From positions 1-64,000 of the forward strand of contig NZ_RXNV01000017.1 of assembly GCF_003966265.1 (NCBI RefSeq): a DNA stretch of 64,000 nucleotides. Direction: 5' to 3'. The stretch is from Shewanella atlantica (GTDB lineage Bacteria; Pseudomonadota; Gammaproteobacteria; Enterobacterales; Shewanellaceae). Position 1 is the first letter of the stretch. Each line of letters opens with the position of its first letter. Shown here piece after piece: positions 61,032 to 64,000 of the stretch. The translations under genes and the position numbers were made by a program. The notes under the pieces are model-generated. The model did no database searches and was not told the origin of the DNA. It saw nothing but the letters and a program-made list of their open reading frames with translations.

Positions 61032-61961
61032 TTAATTATGGCGTCGTTGTGTAAATATTCGCTGCCTCAAGGCGGGTAACGCCTCCAAAGAGCAGAGAAT
61101 TAGCCCCGTCCAGATTAACGCGAAACTCACCGCTTTGACTTGATCGAAGTGCTCATTAAACAGCAGTACAGCTAATAGAAAGTGCATGCTGGGTTCGATA
61201 TATTGCATCAGGCCTATCATAGATAAACTGGTACGGCTGATGGCTAAGGCGAAAAATATAAGCGGTAACAGGGTGACCGGTGCCGTACCCATATAGAGCA
61301 GCAGCTGAGATAGCTCACCGCCGAGTGCCACACTCTGATCCGATAGCCATAACCAAATGATGTAGAGGGCCGCGAATGGCATTAACAGCATGGCTTCTAG
61401 TGTCACCGATGTCAGAGAGTCGAAACGGATAAACTTCTTACACAGCCCGTAGAGGGCGAAAAATCCTCCCATGCTAAGTGCCAGCCAAGGCAGCTCTCCA
61501 TAGCTATATACCATGTAGCCGATACCGGCAGTTCCCAGCATGACGGCGGCCTTCTGAGCCGAAGTTAGCTTATCTTTGAGAAATATAACGCCTAAGCCTA
61601 TGGCGAAGAGGGGATTGATGAAGAAGCCCAGACTCGCCGCTAACACCTGACCGTGGGTGATGGCCCAGGTGAAGCTATACCAGGAGACGCACATGATAAG
61701 CGTAGCTAATCCGCACAGGGCGAGGGAGCGCTTATCGGACATCACCAGCCGCATTGAAGGCATTTTTTTACGCAAGAGCAGAAAGACCAATGCCATAAAG
61801 GGGACGGAGAAAAGGATTCGAAATGCCAACATCTCATTGATATCTGCACCGGGCAGGTATTGATAATACAGCGGCATTAATCCCCATAAGAGAAAAGAAA
61901 AAGCCGCAAGGGAGTTCCCCTGAATGGATGAGCGTACCTTACTGGTGTCAGTGGAGTGCAT
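61032..61961 (-). CDS. rarD: RarD-type EamA transporter
   Basis: This 309-residue protein has ten transmembrane helices in two EamA repeats. The RarD hallmark sequence is evident: SLAAFSFLLWGLMPLYYQYL, then ILFSVPFMALVFLLLRK, LAASLGFFINPLFAIGLGVI, LKDKLTSAQ and GLMQYIEPSMHFLLAVLLFN. It belongs to the chloramphenicol-sensitivity-type transporters of unknown natural substrate. It is convergent with the small hydrolase gene. Confidence 0.9.
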   Translation of the reverse strand: MHSTDTSKVRSSIQGNSLAAFSFLLWGLMPLYYQYLPGADINEMLAFRILFSVPFMALVFLLLRKKMPSMRLVMSDKRSLALCGLATLIMCVSWYSFTWAITHGQVLAASLGFFINPLFAIGLGVIFLKDKLTSAQKAAVMLGTAGIGYMVYSYGELPWLALSMGGFFALYGLCKKFIRFDSLTSVTLEAMLLMPFAALYIIWLWLSDQSVALGGELSQLLLYMGTAPVTLLPLIFFALAISRTSLSMIGLMQYIEPSMHFLLAVLLFNEHFDQVKAVSFALIWTGLILCSLEALPALRQRIFTQRRHN

Positions 61962-62315
61962 ATAAAATTAGTCTGAGATGATTTAGGGTAGAAAAAGGCG
62001 GCAATTCTCTCATTGAAATGCCTATGAGTATGTGAGCTGGATCACTCAAATATATCATTTCTTAGTTACAGGTTCGCTTGTTAATGAGCTGATAAATATC
62101 ATGTTTTGTAATGAAATGGTTGCGGTTGTTTCATTCATTGATGGGGGCGTGTGACTGCAGGGAGGAAAACACGGTTTGCCGCCTTTGGCTCTCTATCTAA
62201 TCGAGTTAGTTTGTAACAGTCCGTTAACCATGCTTCCTTTTTTCTTCAGAGTCGATAGATTAGTCATGAGTATGAAATTGATTCGTATCCAACATTTAGA
62301 GGGAGTGTGTGGTTA
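61962..62315. other. Divergent intergenic region, nothing further recognised
   Basis: It lies between rarD (minus) and the FG-GAP protein (plus). No repeat, hairpin or operator could be assigned. The sequence before the FG-GAP gene has AGGGAG 10 nt from the chosen ATG. Confidence 0.5.
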
Positions 62316-63857
62316 ATGGGAAGTGAGAAAAATGGATTTACAAATTTGGCACTGGCGGGGTTAACGGCTCTGATGATTTCATCGGGTGCTATTGCTGCCG
62401 ATGGAGATGAGCCTGTCAGTATAGAAGAGCACACCATTCAGGCACCGTTTAATCTTACTCACCCGGTGCTTCCCGTCGATCTCTTGCCCTCTCCCGGCAA
62501 AGAGCTGGTTACCTTCGGCGTGGATGACAACCTGCAAAAGTGGTTAGGTATTTACACTTTAAACAGTGATAACCAACGCTATAGCCTATTTCGAAAATTA
62601 CTACTGCCACCTTCGTTCTACTCCTTCGATATCAGTGATGAGAGTGATGAGAGTCAGAAGGTGCAGCGGCTCTATTTTCTCTCCAGTGAGCATATTGTTC
62701 AGTATCTGCCCCACAACAGTGCCGCCCCCTTCGATGTTATAGCCGATATTCAATCTATTACGCTGAAGAAACGGCCGGACTTTATCAGTCGCGGTGAATT
62801 CGTACGGGATCTTAATGGCGATAAGCTTGCCGATATCCTGATTAGCGATTTTTCACAGCTAAGGTTGCTGATAGGCAAGGACGAGGGGGGATTTGAAGAG
62901 CAGACCTTGCCGATAACGCCGCAGGTTAAAGTGAACAAGCGGGGCGCTGAGTATATCGAATCTAAGCTCTATATCAGTGATGCAAACCTCGATGGCCGCG
63001 AAGATATCATCAAGATTGCCGAAGGCGAGTTAGAGGTGTACCCGCAAAATGAAACCGGCATGTTTAACACTGTGGCGAGCTTTATACCCGTCAGGCAAGC
63101 TATCAGTGGTGTCGATTGGTGGAATAAGCGTGATGCCTATGGCGAGTCGTTAGATCAAAGCTCCTTGATATACCGGAAGGTGGAGGAGGTCAGAGATATC
63201 AATAATGATGGCATAACCGACCTTGTGCTTAGGTACACTAAGAGTTCCGGTGTACTGGATAGAGTCAATGATTATGAGGTCTTTCTCGGTGAAAACCGTA
63301 AGGGCAAGTTAACCTTCCCATCCAAAGCGAACAGTGTAGTGCATGCCGAGGGGACATTAACTGGTTTAGAATTTATCGATATCGATAATGATGACGAGCT
63401 TGAGGTGATGGTTGCAGGTTTCGATATTGGTTTGTCACAGATTATCGGTGCGCTGGTATCGGGCAGTATCGATCAGGATGTCTATCTGTTTAAGATGGAC
63501 AATAACAGGCTTTTCTCTACTAAGCCCAATGTATCCAAAGAGGTTGAGCTTAACTTTAGCCTCACCTCTGGCCAGAGTGGCAGCCCTGTGGTTAAGCTGG
63601 CCGATATTAACGGGGATAAGTTGCAGGATCTTCTACTTTCGGATGGTCAGGATCGATTAAAAGTTTACTTGGGCGAACCCGGCGGCAAGCTGTTTGAGGG
63701 GCGCAGTGAGCAAATCAGTACACTGTTACCTCAAGAGGGAAATATGTTGTCCAGTGACGATCTTAATGGCGATGGTAAAGACGACATCTTAATTAAGTAC
63801 GGCCGTCAGGATGACGAGAAGCTATTAAATCAATTTAAGGTTCTTATTTCCGGTTAG
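62316..63857 (+). CDS. Secreted FG-GAP/VCBS repeat protein
   Basis: This is 513 residues from the ATG at 62316 (AGGGAG 10 nt upstream; a GTG at 62307 is an alternative). The signal peptide is cleaved near IA-ADG. The mature protein is a series of FG-GAP/VCBS calcium-binding blades: FVRDLNGDKLADILISDFSQ, DANLDGREDIIKI, DINNDGITDLVL, DIDNDDELEVMV, DINGDKLQDLLLSDG and DLNGDGKDDILIK. These fold as a beta propeller of integrin-alpha type and are usually secreted or surface-bound. No catalytic domain is attached, so a binding or structural role is likely. It is a single gene with a terminator at 63969. Confidence 0.87.
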   Translation: MGSEKNGFTNLALAGLTALMISSGAIAADGDEPVSIEEHTIQAPFNLTHPVLPVDLLPSPGKELVTFGVDDNLQKWLGIYTLNSDNQRYSLFRKLLLPPSFYSFDISDESDESQKVQRLYFLSSEHIVQYLPHNSAAPFDVIADIQSITLKKRPDFISRGEFVRDLNGDKLADILISDFSQLRLLIGKDEGGFEEQTLPITPQVKVNKRGAEYIESKLYISDANLDGREDIIKIAEGELEVYPQNETGMFNTVASFIPVRQAISGVDWWNKRDAYGESLDQSSLIYRKVEEVRDINNDGITDLVLRYTKSSGVLDRVNDYEVFLGENRKGKLTFPSKANSVVHAEGTLTGLEFIDIDNDDELEVMVAGFDIGLSQIIGALVSGSIDQDVYLFKMDNNRLFSTKPNVSKEVELNFSLTSGQSGSPVVKLADINGDKLQDLLLSDGQDRLKVYLGEPGGKLFEGRSEQISTLLPQEGNMLSSDDLNGDGKDDILIKYGRQDDEKLLNQFKVLISG

Positions 63858-63968
63858 CTAGCTTTAGTTATGAAGGCCGCCATTTAATAAGCCATGATTT
63901 TTACACGTGTTCTACTTCTATCATCAGCCACCTTTTCTAAACAAACATACCTGTAGAGATAACATATA

Positions 63969-63990
63969 ACAGCGCCTGGAGGCGCTGTTT
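63969..63990 (+). terminator. Hairpin terminator near window end
   Basis: ACAGCGCC / GGCGCTGT form a perfect 8-bp stem with a TGGA loop followed by TTTATG. It lies about 110 bp past the FG-GAP gene stop. Confidence 0.75.
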
Positions 63991-64000
63991 ATGCTTGTGT

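Noticed and set aside
1..64000. CRISPR array, tRNA, rRNA, integrase or complete insertion sequence
   Set aside because: The tandem arrays have no spacers; no cloverleaf, transposase or integrase motif was recognised in any frame.

Overview
Organism: The window reads as a gammaproteobacterial chromosome, most likely a marine Shewanella. The reasons are a DUF2999 protein, a solitary pentahaem NrfA, a periplasmic flavin urocanate reductase with its flavinyl transferase, an NhaD antiporter, TonB-dependent receptor/LysR pairs and repeated REP-like 'GGTCAGAGTAAA' motifs. No rRNA, tRNA, CRISPR array, integrase or complete insertion sequence was recognised. The species is not assigned. || Layout: 0-10 kb holds secreted or membrane hydrolases (an alpha/beta hydrolase, a PhoPQ-related protein, a DUF2235-like lipase), a TonB receptor with a divergent LysR gene, and a DUF2306 membrane protein, with REP relics between them. 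10-16 kb holds small exported proteins (a mono-haem cytochrome c, a periplasmic solute-binding protein) and an Omp85-like barrel followed by a DUF3108-like partner. 16-25 kb holds a TetR/DJ-1 pair, a duplicated-domain secreted protein, a large HD-GYP sensor and an opine-type dehydrogenase. 25-31 kb holds small conserved genes and a cysteine-synthase-like enzyme. 31-38 kb holds NhaD, PpiB, outer-membrane phospholipase A, an EamA/MarR pair, a FUSC transporter and Hsp20. || Respiratory and accessory region: 39-42 kb carries nnrS and nrfA (nitrite to ammonium). 44-51 kb carries a LuxR-type regulator, a two-component system, a Tsx/OmpK-like porin, a urocanate reductase lipoprotein (urdA), apbE and an unlisted 30-residue membrane peptide. 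Together these look like a complete sense-import-reduce-flavinylate module for urocanate respiration. 52-55.5 kb is an overlapping pstSCAB-like phosphate ABC operon without phoU. 55.6-58.8 kb pairs an AraC regulator with an alkylsulfatase-like lipoprotein. 59-64 kb carries an RlmI-like methyltransferase whose 3' end is repeated downstream, a small lipase, a RarD transporter and an FG-GAP repeat protein. || Main unexplained signals: (1) a dispersed repeat encoding a calcium-loop-like tail, found in four copies that all lie about 50-70 bp downstream of a stop codon in the same orientation as that gene; (2) serial duplication of the methyltransferase gene tail; (3) several 12-16 bp minisatellites; (4) a Tat-signal-like mini-ORF just ahead of a DJ-1 gene; (5) small hydrophobic ORFs. 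Gene starts were moved from the longest ORF wherever a Shine-Dalgarno sequence, signal peptide or terminator supported it.
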